NCBI RefSeq assembly: GCF_042682745.1
Contig: NZ_JBHUIO010000008.1
Location: 1-64,000, forward strand
Length of the DNA: 64,000 nt
Source of the DNA: Tumebacillus_A lipolyticus
GTDB taxonomy: Bacteria; Bacillota; Bacilli; Tumebacillales; Tumebacillaceae
Reading direction: 5' to 3'
Below the pieces are notes generated by a model, which was given only the letters and a program-made list of their open reading frames with translations, had not been told where the DNA came from and did not search any database. A program made the translations under genes and the position numbers. This document shows positions 16,669 to 23,726 of this stretch, piece by piece; within the stretch, counting starts at the first letter, position 1, and each line of letters begins with the position of its first letter.

Positions 16669-17002
16669 CTCGTCTCCTCTAATCGGAAATAATTAAAAGT
16701 ATAATCTGGTTGCAATCCAAGATCAATTCTCCTTGAGAGTTGCTCATTCAAGATCGCAATCGCTTGCTCCGCTCGGCTTCGAACAACGGTTATGCCCGTT
16801 TTTTCGTCAGCCCGTTCGCACGCTCCCTACCGCTCCTATCACTATTCGTGCATCTGTACACCATTTCCATCTTGTTAAAAATGAGAAAACACCCCTTCAA
16901 GCCGATCGATTGACAGAAAAAGTTCTGCCCGTCGTCCACTCGAAAGGGTACATTTCCCATCGCGAAGGATGTCGTATCAAACCAATCGCATCCCCTGCAT
17001 GC
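16669..17002. other. intergenic region, 334 bp
   Basis: Apart from the promoter at 16698-16726 I see no gene here. The MFS transporter gene ends at the right edge without an obvious strong terminator. Confidence 0.5.
16698..16726 (-). promoter_or_regulatory. sigma-A promoter of the coiled-coil gene
   Basis: On the minus strand TTGATC (16721-16726), a 17-nt spacer and TATACT (16698-16703) lie 30 nt upstream of the start codon at 16668. Confidence 0.65.
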
Positions 17003-18226
17003 TCAAACAGAGATTGACTCGCCCGCCGTCCGCTTTCTGCGTACAAAGATGCCGGTTAGCACCAGAAACAGCATACAGGCTGAATAAGGGAGTGCCAGAT
17101 GAGCGGTGTACATCGCGGTGCCAGCAACAGGCCCGAGGAAAGAGCCACCCCCTTGCAAAGCGGCGATGAACGAGGCGACGCTTCTCTGCTCATGATCCTG
17201 CACCGCAAGCGACGCGCCCGCACTATAGCCCAACAGTGAAAATCCGATGCCGATTCCTAAGATTGCAAAGTCCAAGTAGGCGAAGCGAAGGAACGCAAGC
17301 AGACCGAACAGCCCCAGCACGACAAACAGCAGCCCGAAGCGCAGCACTCGCACCGGATGCCACTTGATGTATTTGCTGATCACAATTTGCGAGAGGACGA
17401 CCATGACTCCTGAGATGGCCAATCCGAGCCCGATCAGTTGAGTTGCTTCTTGCGCATTGTATCCGAGCGTATCCTGCACAAAAAAGCCGATCGTGACCTG
17501 CACGATGTTTAACGCAAACGAGAGCAACAGCCCAATCCACAGATAGAGTCGAATCCGCGCATCATTAGGAGAAAGTGCAGATGAATGGCGTAGCACCTCT
17601 TGAGCAGGCTCTTCCGGAATCGTTGCCAAAAACAGGATGGCGATCATCAACAGCAGCAAGGCTGCCGCATACATCGGCGCAGTCAGACCGATCGCAGCCA
17701 TGCTTCCGCTCATCGCAGGTCCCAACACAAACCCGAGCCCATTTGCCGCTCCGAACAATGCCATGCCCCGAGTGCGCGTCTCCTTCGTCGTCCACCCCAT
17801 CACATACGCTTGGGCGATCGAGGGGATTCCTCCGAAAAAGAACCCAGCGAGGGCACGCAACAGAAAGAAGATCCAAAACAGTGTGGAAGTCTCCCACAAA
17901 TTGGCCTCCGCAGCATCGGCCAGCAAGGCAAAGGCGATCAGGGTCACCAGATAGACGAACATGATCGCGGCCAACCGCTTTTTTCTGCTCAAAAAGGTCT
18001 GCCGTTCCCAAAAGTACCCGCCGAGGAGCCAACAAAGCCCCGCAACAGACACCAAACACCCAGATTGAAACTCACTCAGCCCGATATTGCGCGCGAGAGG
18101 ACCGATGATCGGGTTAAACGCGGCGATCGAGATCATGCCGCACAAGACGATAAGAAACATGATCGGAAACCTGTATTTCAAAACTACCCGCTCCTTTTCC
18201 ATAGCTTTGTCGACCATTCCCTTCAC
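17003..18226 (-). CDS. MFS transporter, probable siderophore-related exporter
   Basis: A 407-aa major facilitator protein with about twelve membrane helices. The loop between helices 2 and 3 reads GGYFWERQTFLSRKKR, and helix 5 contains GLGFVLGPAMSG, the antiporter-type pattern typical of drug/metabolite exporters. The frame opens with GTG at 18226; ATG at 18202 (MEKERVVLKYR) is a likely alternative, and neither has a perfect ribosome site. A Fur box at 18510-18528 lies upstream and an AraC regulator with its own Fur box follows at 18639-19655. This suggests iron-linked export, such as siderophore release; no siderophore synthase is in the window. Confidence 0.88.
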   Translation of the reverse strand: MKGMVDKAMEKERVVLKYRFPIMFLIVLCGMISIAAFNPIIGPLARNIGLSEFQSGCLVSVAGLCWLLGGYFWERQTFLSRKKRLAAIMFVYLVTLIAFALLADAAEANLWETSTLFWIFFLLRALAGFFFGGIPSIAQAYVMGWTTKETRTRGMALFGAANGLGFVLGPAMSGSMAAIGLTAPMYAAALLLLMIAILFLATIPEEPAQEVLRHSSALSPNDARIRLYLWIGLLLSFALNIVQVTIGFFVQDTLGYNAQEATQLIGLGLAISGVMVVLSQIVISKYIKWHPVRVLRFGLLFVVLGLFGLLAFLRFAYLDFAILGIGIGFSLLGYSAGASLAVQDHEQRSVASFIAALQGGGSFLGPVAGTAMYTAHLALPYSACMLFLVLTGIFVRRKRTAGESISV

Positions 18227-18509
18227 TGCACTTGCTGCTGTCCATGCTACTTTATTTCGTGTCGCAGCTGATCATGATCGAACCGTTGCCCCGTCCATCT
18301 CCTTTGTCACACACTTGCTGACGATCCAACTCGCTCACCAGATTCATCGTTCGGTCGGTTTCTGTTCCATCCAAGAGACGGCATACCCTGACCAGCGAAT
18401 CGAATCGAGACGAAGGAAAGCTGTAGTCGCAGATGATTCGTCACCCGCTTCCTTCAGCGATCCGCAGCGAGGAGATTAGTGAAAGAAGGCGCTCCATCAA
18501 GATACTGAT
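18227..18509 (-). other. long leader with fragmentary open frame
   Basis: The minus strand between the Fur-box promoter and the MFS gene is about 280 nt. It holds an open frame (about 18254-18441) whose last 31 codons could start at ATG (about 18346) and end in CDTK-stop. No ribosome site is visible, so it may be a small protein, a gene remnant or just a leader. I cannot assign a family. Confidence 0.25.
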
Positions 18510-18528
18510 GAAAATGAGATTCATTATC
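18510..18528 (-). promoter_or_regulatory. Fur box upstream of the MFS gene
   Basis: GAAAATGAGATTCATTATC matches the 19-bp Fur consensus GATAATGATAATCATTATC at 16 positions. On the minus strand a TTGATA -35 overlaps its upstream edge. It implies iron repression of the transcript leading into the MFS gene about 280 nt downstream. Confidence 0.7.
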
Positions 18529-18610
18529 AATAAACTGATCATACTACGCGCTCCTGCCCTCCCTCTACCTGTAGACGGATTACTTTACTGGTTCGAGGGA
18601 GCCATTTCAC

Positions 18611-18641
18611 AAAACAAAAAACCGCTTCGAAAAGCGGTTTA
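18611..18641 (-). terminator. terminator of the AraC-family gene
   Basis: On the minus strand AAACCGCTT-TTCG-AAGCGGTTT is followed by TTTGTTTT. It overlaps the stop codon of the regulator. Confidence 0.85.
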
Positions 18642-19655
18642 CGAATGATCCTGTTCGGTATGTGTCTCGCGCGCCCACAGCAATTGAGACGAGCGTCGGA
18701 CAAACTTTCCTGGATTGACACCATATTTGCTGCGAAATGCTTCCGCAAAATAGCTGGCATTCGAATAGCCGACCGCACAGGAAATTTCGGCTACATTCAA
18801 AATGCCTTGTTGCAACAAGAGCAGTGCCTGCTCCAAGCGCCGCTCTCGCAAATAGCTGAAGACGGTCGTACCGTACACCGCTTTGAACCCGATCTTTAAT
18901 TTGTAGTCATTCAACCCGATCATCCGCGAGAGTTCGATCAACGAAGGCGGATCAGCCATGCGATCCACGATGATGTCCCTCGCTGCCCGAATCTTTTGCA
19001 GATCGCTTTTCGATAGCTTCGGCGATTCTGACTGGCGATCGAGCAAAAACGACCGAAACCCGATCGACAAAAGCTCAAAGATGCTGCACTCCAGCTCTAA
19101 GTTTCTCATGTTTGGCTGTTGAGCCGATCGGATCAGCCGATCGAGAATGATCGATGCTTCCAGATGGATCGGCGCCTGCAAGATGCGAAACGATCTCGCT
19201 CCGAGCAGTTGCGAAAAATCGACCGATCTCGTCCCGTCAGCGCCTTCCATAAAATGATGAAAGGTCGAAACGGGGATGGCGATGCCAAGCATGCGGAGCG
19301 GTCGATTTCCAGCAAACTCAAAGCGAACGCTCGTTTGATTGATAAATTGGAGCGCACAACTGCCAGGAGCATATACATGCTGTGCTCCCTCAACGCTGAC
19401 CCCCCTCGTTCCATCCAAACAGAAAGAAAGCTCCACCATCGCCGTCTCGGTGGACAGCGCCAACGTGCGATCTCGATAAAATGTGAAATCGGATAGCGCC
19501 ACATCCAGATCGTTGCGCGGGACAAAACGATGAATCGATCCCTCCCCGATCTGTGAGTGAAAGCGCATCTGTTCTGTACGATCCGCTTTCTGACGCCCAA
19601 GATCGAGACAATCAAAAAAAAGATTGAAGTTGTGGTGAAAGTCAGCCCGACTCAA
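18639..19655 (-). CDS. AraC-family transcriptional regulator (iron-linked, PchR-like)
   Basis: A protein of about 338 aa: an N-terminal effector domain and a C-terminal double helix-turn-helix of the AraC type. Landmarks are SLIELSRMIGLNDYKLKIGF, TVFSYLRERRLEQALLLL and VAEISCAVGYSNASYFAEAF. In Gram-negatives such proteins sense ferric siderophores (PchR, AlcR); the architecture fits that group. The start TTG at 19655 is chosen because GAGGTGA lies just upstream. The longer frame to 19706 would run through the Fur box at 19686-19704. It is transcribed towards the MFS gene, its likely target. Confidence 0.9.
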   Translation of the reverse strand: MSRADFHHNFNLFFDCLDLGRQKADRTEQMRFHSQIGEGSIHRFVPRNDLDVALSDFTFYRDRTLALSTETAMVELSFCLDGTRGVSVEGAQHVYAPGSCALQFINQTSVRFEFAGNRPLRMLGIAIPVSTFHHFMEGADGTRSVDFSQLLGARSFRILQAPIHLEASIILDRLIRSAQQPNMRNLELECSIFELLSIGFRSFLLDRQSESPKLSKSDLQKIRAARDIIVDRMADPPSLIELSRMIGLNDYKLKIGFKAVYGTTVFSYLRERRLEQALLLLQQGILNVAEISCAVGYSNASYFAEAFRSKYGVNPGKFVRRSSQLLWARETHTEQDHS

Positions 19656-19685
19656 TGATCTCACCTCGCCGACATTTCTAACTTT

Positions 19686-19720
19686 AATAATGATAATCAT
19701 TCTCATACGTAGTATAGTGA
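19686..19720 (-). promoter_or_regulatory. promoter plus Fur box of the AraC-family gene
   Basis: The 13-bp core AATGATAATCATT lies within the 19-bp box 19686-19704, 17 of 19 matches to consensus. On the minus strand TATACT (revcomp of AGTATA at 19711-19716) is a good -10 immediately upstream, so bound Fur would cover the transcription start. Confidence 0.85.
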
Positions 19721-19756
19721 AAGATCGTCCGGCTGACTATCGCAAGAAATTTGCAG

Positions 19757-19791
19757 AACAAAAAAGCCCGATCCAACGAGGATCGGGCTAG
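19757..19791 (-). terminator. terminator of the tRNA array
   Basis: On the minus strand AGCCCGATCC-TCGTT-GGATCGGGCT is followed by TTTTTTG. It lies 75 nt beyond the last tRNA (Ala). Confidence 0.92.
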
Positions 19792-19865
19792 CATATGGCG
19801 AAAATCATGAAATCTAAAAAGTCGATGCGAATCAATGCGGATCATCAACAAACGAAAAAAAGAGA

Positions 19866-19941
19866 TGGTGGAGATAAGCGGATTCGAACCGCTGACCCCC
19901 TGCTTGCAAGGCAGGTGCTCTACCAACTGAGCTATACCCCC
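19866..19941 (-). tRNA. tRNA-Ala (TGC)
   Basis: A 76-nt cloverleaf, anticodon loop CTTGCAA, acceptor GGGGGTA/TATCTCC with G-U pairs, encoded CCA. It is the last gene of the array. Confidence 0.96.
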
Positions 19942-19959
19942 AAAGTGGTTAGAAGAAGA

Positions 19960-20036
19960 TGGTGCCGGAGGTGGGACTCGAACCCACAAAATCACGATTT
20001 TGAGTCGTGCACGTATGCCAATTCCATCACTCCGGC
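19960..20036 (-). tRNA. tRNA-Leu (CAA) without long variable arm
   Basis: The acceptor GCCGGAG/CTCCGGC, the Leu-type D arm (ATGGAATTGGCATACGT) and anticodon loop CTCAAAA (CAA) point to tRNA-Leu. However, between the anticodon stem (TCGTG) and the T stem (GTGGG) there are only five nucleotides (ATTTT), where class II tRNA-Leu normally has 11 or more. Total length is 77 nt. Either a shortened, perhaps defective gene or an unusual tRNA. Confidence 0.8.
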
Positions 20037-20040
20037 AAGT

Positions 20041-20115
20041 TGGCTGGGGAGGAAGGGATCGAACCTTCGCATGACGGAGTCAAAGTCCGTTGCCTTACCG
20101 CTTGGCGACTCCCCA
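20041..20115 (-). tRNA. tRNA-Gln (TTG)
   Basis: A 75-nt tRNA beginning TGGGGAGTCGCCAAGCGG, anticodon loop CTTTGAC, encoded CCA. Confidence 0.96.
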
Positions 20116-20122
20116 TTGATTG

Positions 20123-20199
20123 TGGTAGCGGCGGAGGGACTTGAACCCCCGACCCACCGGGTATGAACCGATTGCTCTAGCCAACTGAGCTACGCCGCC
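20123..20199 (-). tRNA. tRNA-Met (CAT), elongator type
   Basis: A 77-nt tRNA, acceptor GGCGGCG/CGCCGCT, anticodon loop TTCATAC. The full pairing at position 1-72 and the body match the elongator tRNA-Met of Bacilli rather than the initiator. Confidence 0.93.
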
Positions 20200-20202
20200 A
20201 CA

Positions 20203-20294
20203 TGGCGGAGAGAGGGGGATTCGAACCCCCGAGACGGTTTCCCGCCTACACGATTTCCAATCGTGCTCCTTCGACCGGACTCGGACATCTCTCC
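20203..20294 (-). tRNA. tRNA-Ser (GGA)
   Basis: A 92-nt class II tRNA with long variable arm, anticodon loop TTGGAAA, acceptor GGAGAGA/TCTCTCC. Confidence 0.96.
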
Positions 20295-20312
20295 AGAGAA
20301 TGAAGTTAAGAA

Positions 20313-20389
20313 TGGTGGGCCCAAGAAGATTCGAACTTCCGACCTCACGATTATCAGTCGTGCGCTCTAGCCAACTGAGCTATGGGCCC
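20313..20389 (-). tRNA. tRNA-Ile (GAT)
   Basis: A 77-nt tRNA, acceptor GGGCCCA/TGGGCCC, anticodon loop CTGATAA. It reads the ATC codon proposed as specifier in the ileS T-box. Confidence 0.96.
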
Positions 20390-20393
20390 TTGA

Positions 20394-20468
20394 TGGAGCG
20401 GAAGACGGGATTCGAACCCGCGACCCTCGCCTTGGCAAGGCGATGCTCTACCCCTGAGCCACTTCCGC
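20394..20468 (-). tRNA. tRNA-Gly (GCC)
   Basis: A 75-nt tRNA, acceptor GCGGAAG/CTTCCGC, anticodon loop TTGCCAA. It is followed on its promoter-proximal side by a 70-nt spacer, the longest inside the array. Confidence 0.96.
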
Positions 20469-20538
20469 GTACAGGATGTACCGCGTCCAACGTTGCGACA
20501 GGACGTCGCGTTCTTAGTTGGACTACCAATAAAACAAA

Positions 20539-20614
<76 letters not shown>

Positions 20615-20628
20615 TTGCAGTTTGAAAA

Positions 20629-20705
20629 TGGCGGAGCTGACGGGATTCGAACCCGCGGTCTCCTGCGTGACAGGCAGGCATGTTAGGCCTCTACACCACA
20701 GCTCC
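20629..20705 (-). tRNA. tRNA-Asp (GTC)
   Basis: A 77-nt tRNA, acceptor GGAGCTG/CAGCTCC, anticodon loop CTGTCAC, discriminator G. Confidence 0.96.
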
Positions 20706-20714
20706 AGATAAAAT

Positions 20715-20791
20715 TGGTGACCCGTACGGGATTCGAACCCGTGAATGCCGCCTTGAAAGGGCGGTGAGTTAAGCCGCTTCTCCAACGGGCC
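20715..20791 (-). tRNA. tRNA-Glu (TTC)
   Basis: A 77-nt tRNA, acceptor GGCCCGT/ACGGGTC with one G-U pair, anticodon loop CTTTCAA. Confidence 0.96.
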
Positions 20792-20795
20792 AAAC

Positions 20796-20872
20796 TGGCG
20801 TGCCCTAAGAGATTCGAACTCCTGGCCTTTTGATTCGTAGTCAAACGCTCTATCCAGCTGAGCTAAGGGCAC
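20796..20872 (-). tRNA. tRNA-Arg (ACG)
   Basis: A 77-nt tRNA, acceptor GTGCCCT/AGGGCAC, anticodon loop CTACGAA, so the first anticodon base would be read as inosine. Confidence 0.96.
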
Positions 20873-20886
20873 GTATTAAATTGAAG

Positions 20887-20962
20887 TGGTGAGCCATGAA
20901 GGACTCGAACCTTCGACCCACTGATTAAAAGTCAGTTGCTCTACCAACTGAGCTAATGGCTC
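20887..20962 (-). tRNA. tRNA-Lys (TTT), second copy
   Basis: Identical to the tRNA-Lys at 81-156. It is the second gene from the promoter of the 13-tRNA array. Confidence 0.97.
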
Positions 20963-20966
20963 ATCA

Positions 20967-21058
20967 TGGCGGAGGAAGAGGGATTCGAACCCCCGAGACA
21001 GTTTCCCGCCTACTTGATTTCGAGTCAAGCTCCTTCGACCAAACTCGGACATTCCTCC
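20967..21058 (-). tRNA. tRNA-Ser (CGA), second copy
   Basis: Identical to the tRNA-Ser at 161-252; promoter-proximal gene of the array. Confidence 0.97.
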
Positions 21059-21100
21059 ACACCTTCAGCGTCCTAGCGTTACTCGCGAGGGACAGATAGT

Positions 21101-21130
21101 AATATATCATGCCTCCCGAACTTCATTCAA
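21101..21130 (-). promoter_or_regulatory. probable promoter of the tRNA array
   Basis: On the minus strand TTGAAT (21125-21130), 18 nt, then TATATT (21101-21106), about 45 nt upstream of tRNA-Ser. Match to sigma-A consensus is moderate. Confidence 0.5.
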
Positions 21131-21518
21131 TACATGCTTGTACACAAAAACAGCCAAATATGATGATCATCTATGATTATCTCTCTTCTTCTCTTCTATT
21201 CAAAACAATTCTGCGCTAATCTATGATGTTGATCGCTTCTCGAACAGACTGTGCGACTTCCACTTGGAGAGCAGGACATGAGCGCGTAGGTCTTGGTCAC
21301 CTCTCATTTTCTCCGACCCTTCGCCCCTCAATTCGATCTCTTCCCCTTAATAAGGGTGTGAGCAACACTCTGCTTTTTCGTTCACACAAACTGCAAATCA
21401 CCGCGATCCGCATCCCGATTGAGATCTGCTCGTTTCAACGAAAGATCGATTGAAAATTTGTACGTGATGCACTATTTTTTTCCATTGTAGAAGGTGCCAC
21501 TCCTCATGTACTATATTT

Positions 21519-21537
21519 GAGAATGATTATCAATGAT
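21519..21537 (+). promoter_or_regulatory. Fur box upstream of efeO
   Basis: GAGAATGATTATCAATGAT is a close match to the Fur consensus, 35 bp before the efeO start. A TACTATATT sequence just upstream may be the -10 region. Iron-dependent repression of efeO-efeB-efeU is the expected outcome. Confidence 0.88.
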
Positions 21538-21571
21538 TCTATTCGGAAGCATTTAAGGAGATGTAGGACTG

Positions 21572-22426
21572 ATGAAAAAAATGCACCTCACCCTTTCGGC
21601 CGTCGTGGTCGGCTCTGCTCTGTTGCTCAGCGCATGCGGCAACGAAAAAACACCTGTCTCACAACCTGAGCCTGAGAAGCCCGTCCAAAACGAAACGACT
21701 GCCGATCTGTCCGGTGTAGTAGCCGAATATCGCAAATTTGTCATCGACCAAGCTGACCAGTTTGTCAAAGCGACCGACGCTTTCACACAAGCTGTCAAAG
21801 CGGGTGATATCGAAAAAGCGAAATCGCTCTATGCTCCATCTCGCATGTACTTTGAGCGCATCGAGCCGATCGCTGAGTCGCTCGGCGATTTCGACCCGTG
21901 GATCGACGCACGGGAAAACGATGTGCCAGACAGCGAATGGCGCGGTTTTCACAAATTAGAGAAAGCGCTGTGGGTTGACAAATCGGTCAAAGGTCAAGAA
22001 AAAGTTGCAGACCAGTTGCTCCAAGATGTCAAGCTGTTGCGCGTCAAAGTGGAGAGCGTAGAGATCGATGTGAATCTGCTCGTCACCGGTGCCGTGGAAC
22101 TGCTCAATGAAGTGTCGGCGACCAAAGTTACCGGCGAAGAGGAACGCTACTCGCACACCGACCTGTATGATTTTGCTGCCAACGTGGAAGGTGCGAAGGA
22201 AATCTTCAAAGTGATCAGCCCTGAGCTGAAGAAAAAAGATGCGAAGTTGGCACAAGAGATCGAAGAACAGTTCACCGCCCTTGAGCAAGCACTTCAGCCA
22301 TATCGCAAAGGGGACGGCTTCGTGCTGTATGACGAGTTGAGCAAAGAACAAACCACCAAGCTCGCTCAAGCGGTCGATGCGTTGGCCGAACCGCTCGCTC
22401 AAATGGGCACCGTTCTTGGGGGCTGA
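21572..22426 (+). CDS. efeO: EfeO, iron-binding lipoprotein of the EfeUOB system
   Basis: A 284-aa lipoprotein. The signal peptide ends in the lipobox LLSAC (Cys22). An imelysin/EfeO M75-like domain follows, with the metal-binding HxxE pattern in GFHKLEKALW (about residues 129-138). There is no N-terminal cupredoxin domain, so it is the short EfeM-like form. It is thought to capture iron outside the membrane and pass it to EfeU. AAGGAGATG precedes the ATG; the Fur box is 35 bp upstream. First gene of the efeO-efeB-efeU operon. Confidence 0.94.
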   Translation: MKKMHLTLSAVVVGSALLLSACGNEKTPVSQPEPEKPVQNETTADLSGVVAEYRKFVIDQADQFVKATDAFTQAVKAGDIEKAKSLYAPSRMYFERIEPIAESLGDFDPWIDARENDVPDSEWRGFHKLEKALWVDKSVKGQEKVADQLLQDVKLLRVKVESVEIDVNLLVTGAVELLNEVSATKVTGEEERYSHTDLYDFAANVEGAKEIFKVISPELKKKDAKLAQEIEEQFTALEQALQPYRKGDGFVLYDELSKEQTTKLAQAVDALAEPLAQMGTVLGG

Positions 22427-22430
22427 TCGA

Positions 22431-23711
22431 ATGAGCGACTCACAGAAAGATGAACTGATGCAAAAGCCGATCTCCCGCCGCGAGATGTTGAAACTTGGGG
22501 CGGCTGGCGGTGTTGGACTGCTGCTCGGAGCTGGTGGAATCACCGGCGTGCTCGCTGGTAGCGGCATGATCAACACCGCAAAATCTACCACCGCTCAGAC
22601 GAATGAAGAGGTCGTTCCGTTTTACGGTAAGCATCAACAGGGGATCATCACGCCAGCTCAAGATTTTATCTGCCTGGGCGCGTTCGATCTGACCACCAGC
22701 AGTCGTGAAGATGTGCGCAAGCTGTTTCAGAAATGGACGCAGGCGGCCGCCGAGTTGAGCACAGGTGCAGGTGTTGGGGAAGAGAGCAACAATCCTAATC
22801 TGCCGCCTGTCGATACGGGTGAGGCGATGGGGCTGGCAGCCACCGGGATCACCATCACCTTCGGAGTCGGTCCCTCCCTGTTCGATGACCGCTTCGGTCT
22901 GGCGGGCAAGCGACCAGCCGCGTTGACCGATCTCCCCCCATTTGGCGGCGATGAGTTGCTCCCCCAATGGTCGGGCGGTGACATCGCGGTGCAAGTTTGT
23001 GCCAACGATCCTCAAGTCGCCTTTCATGCGCTGCGCAACCTGACCCGGATCGCTCGGGGAAAAGCGGTATTGCGCTGGGTTCAAGATGGCTTCCAGCGGA
23101 CTCGTACCGCCGATCCGAGCGGCTCGACGCCGCGCAACCTGCTCGGCTTTAAAGATGGCACCAACAACCCGAACGTTCAAGATGCCGATCTGGCAAACGA
23201 AGTGGTCTGGGTTCAGCCTGACGATGGAGCAGGCTGGCTGGCTGATGGCAGCTTCATGATCGTGCGCCGCATCCGCATGCGCATCGAAGTTTGGGATCGG
23301 ACTCCGCTCAACGAGCAAGAGGCGACGTTTGGCCGCCATCGCGTCTCAGGAGCTCCGCTTGGCGAAACCGACGAATTTGCAACGCTCGACGTCGAGAAAA
23401 AAGACGAGCAGGGTCAACCGCAGATCCCGGTCAACTCCCATGTTGCCCTCGCTCACATGGGCGGCAAAGTGAAGATCCACCGCCGGGGCTATTCCTATTC
23501 GAGCGGCATCGACGCCAAGACAGGTCAGCTAGATGCTGGACTGCTGTTCATCTGCTTCAACCGCGATCCCCGCAAACAGTTTATCCCGATGCAAAAAGCA
23601 CTCGCCGGACAAGACAAGTTGAATGAGTACATCGTACATGTCGGCAGCGCGATCTTCGCCTGTCTGCCCGGCGTTCAAGCGGGCGGCTATATCGGGGAAA
23701 CTTTATTCTAA
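22431..23711 (+). CDS. efeB: EfeB, Tat-exported DyP-type haem peroxidase
   Basis: A 426-aa dye-decolorising peroxidase. The N-terminus carries a twin-arginine signal (SRREMLKLGAAGG, residues 15-27) followed by a hydrophobic stretch. The DyP signature GFKDGTNNPN supplies the catalytic Asp, and the later NSHVALAHMGG and RRGYSYSSG segments belong to the haem pocket. EfeB oxidises ferrous iron or takes iron from haem for uptake by EfeU. The ATG at 22431 is 4 nt after efeO; the longer frame overlaps efeO. Confidence 0.94.
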   Translation: MSDSQKDELMQKPISRREMLKLGAAGGVGLLLGAGGITGVLAGSGMINTAKSTTAQTNEEVVPFYGKHQQGIITPAQDFICLGAFDLTTSSREDVRKLFQKWTQAAAELSTGAGVGEESNNPNLPPVDTGEAMGLAATGITITFGVGPSLFDDRFGLAGKRPAALTDLPPFGGDELLPQWSGGDIAVQVCANDPQVAFHALRNLTRIARGKAVLRWVQDGFQRTRTADPSGSTPRNLLGFKDGTNNPNVQDADLANEVVWVQPDDGAGWLADGSFMIVRRIRMRIEVWDRTPLNEQEATFGRHRVSGAPLGETDEFATLDVEKKDEQGQPQIPVNSHVALAHMGGKVKIHRRGYSYSSGIDAKTGQLDAGLLFICFNRDPRKQFIPMQKALAGQDKLNEYIVHVGSAIFACLPGVQAGGYIGETLF

Positions 23712-23726
23712 GCAGGGGGCATCAAC

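Larger units (their letters stand above)
20887..21061. repeat. 175-bp direct repeat, copy 2
   Basis: Exact copy of 81-255. The two copies lie 20.8 kb apart in the same orientation, so recombination between them could delete or invert-free loop out the whole ileS-to-tRNA segment. Confidence 0.95.
21062..21571. other. intergenic region between tRNA array and efeO
   Basis: About 510 bp without a credible gene. It holds the divergent promoters of the tRNA array (near 21101-21130) and of efeO with its Fur box (21519-21537). The middle part (21140-21480) shows no feature I can name. Confidence 0.6.

Noticed and set aside
20469..20538. Spacer with GTCCAAC...GTTGGAC arms inside the tRNA array
   Set aside because: It does not fold into a tRNA and is too loosely paired for a terminator; treated as a plain spacer.
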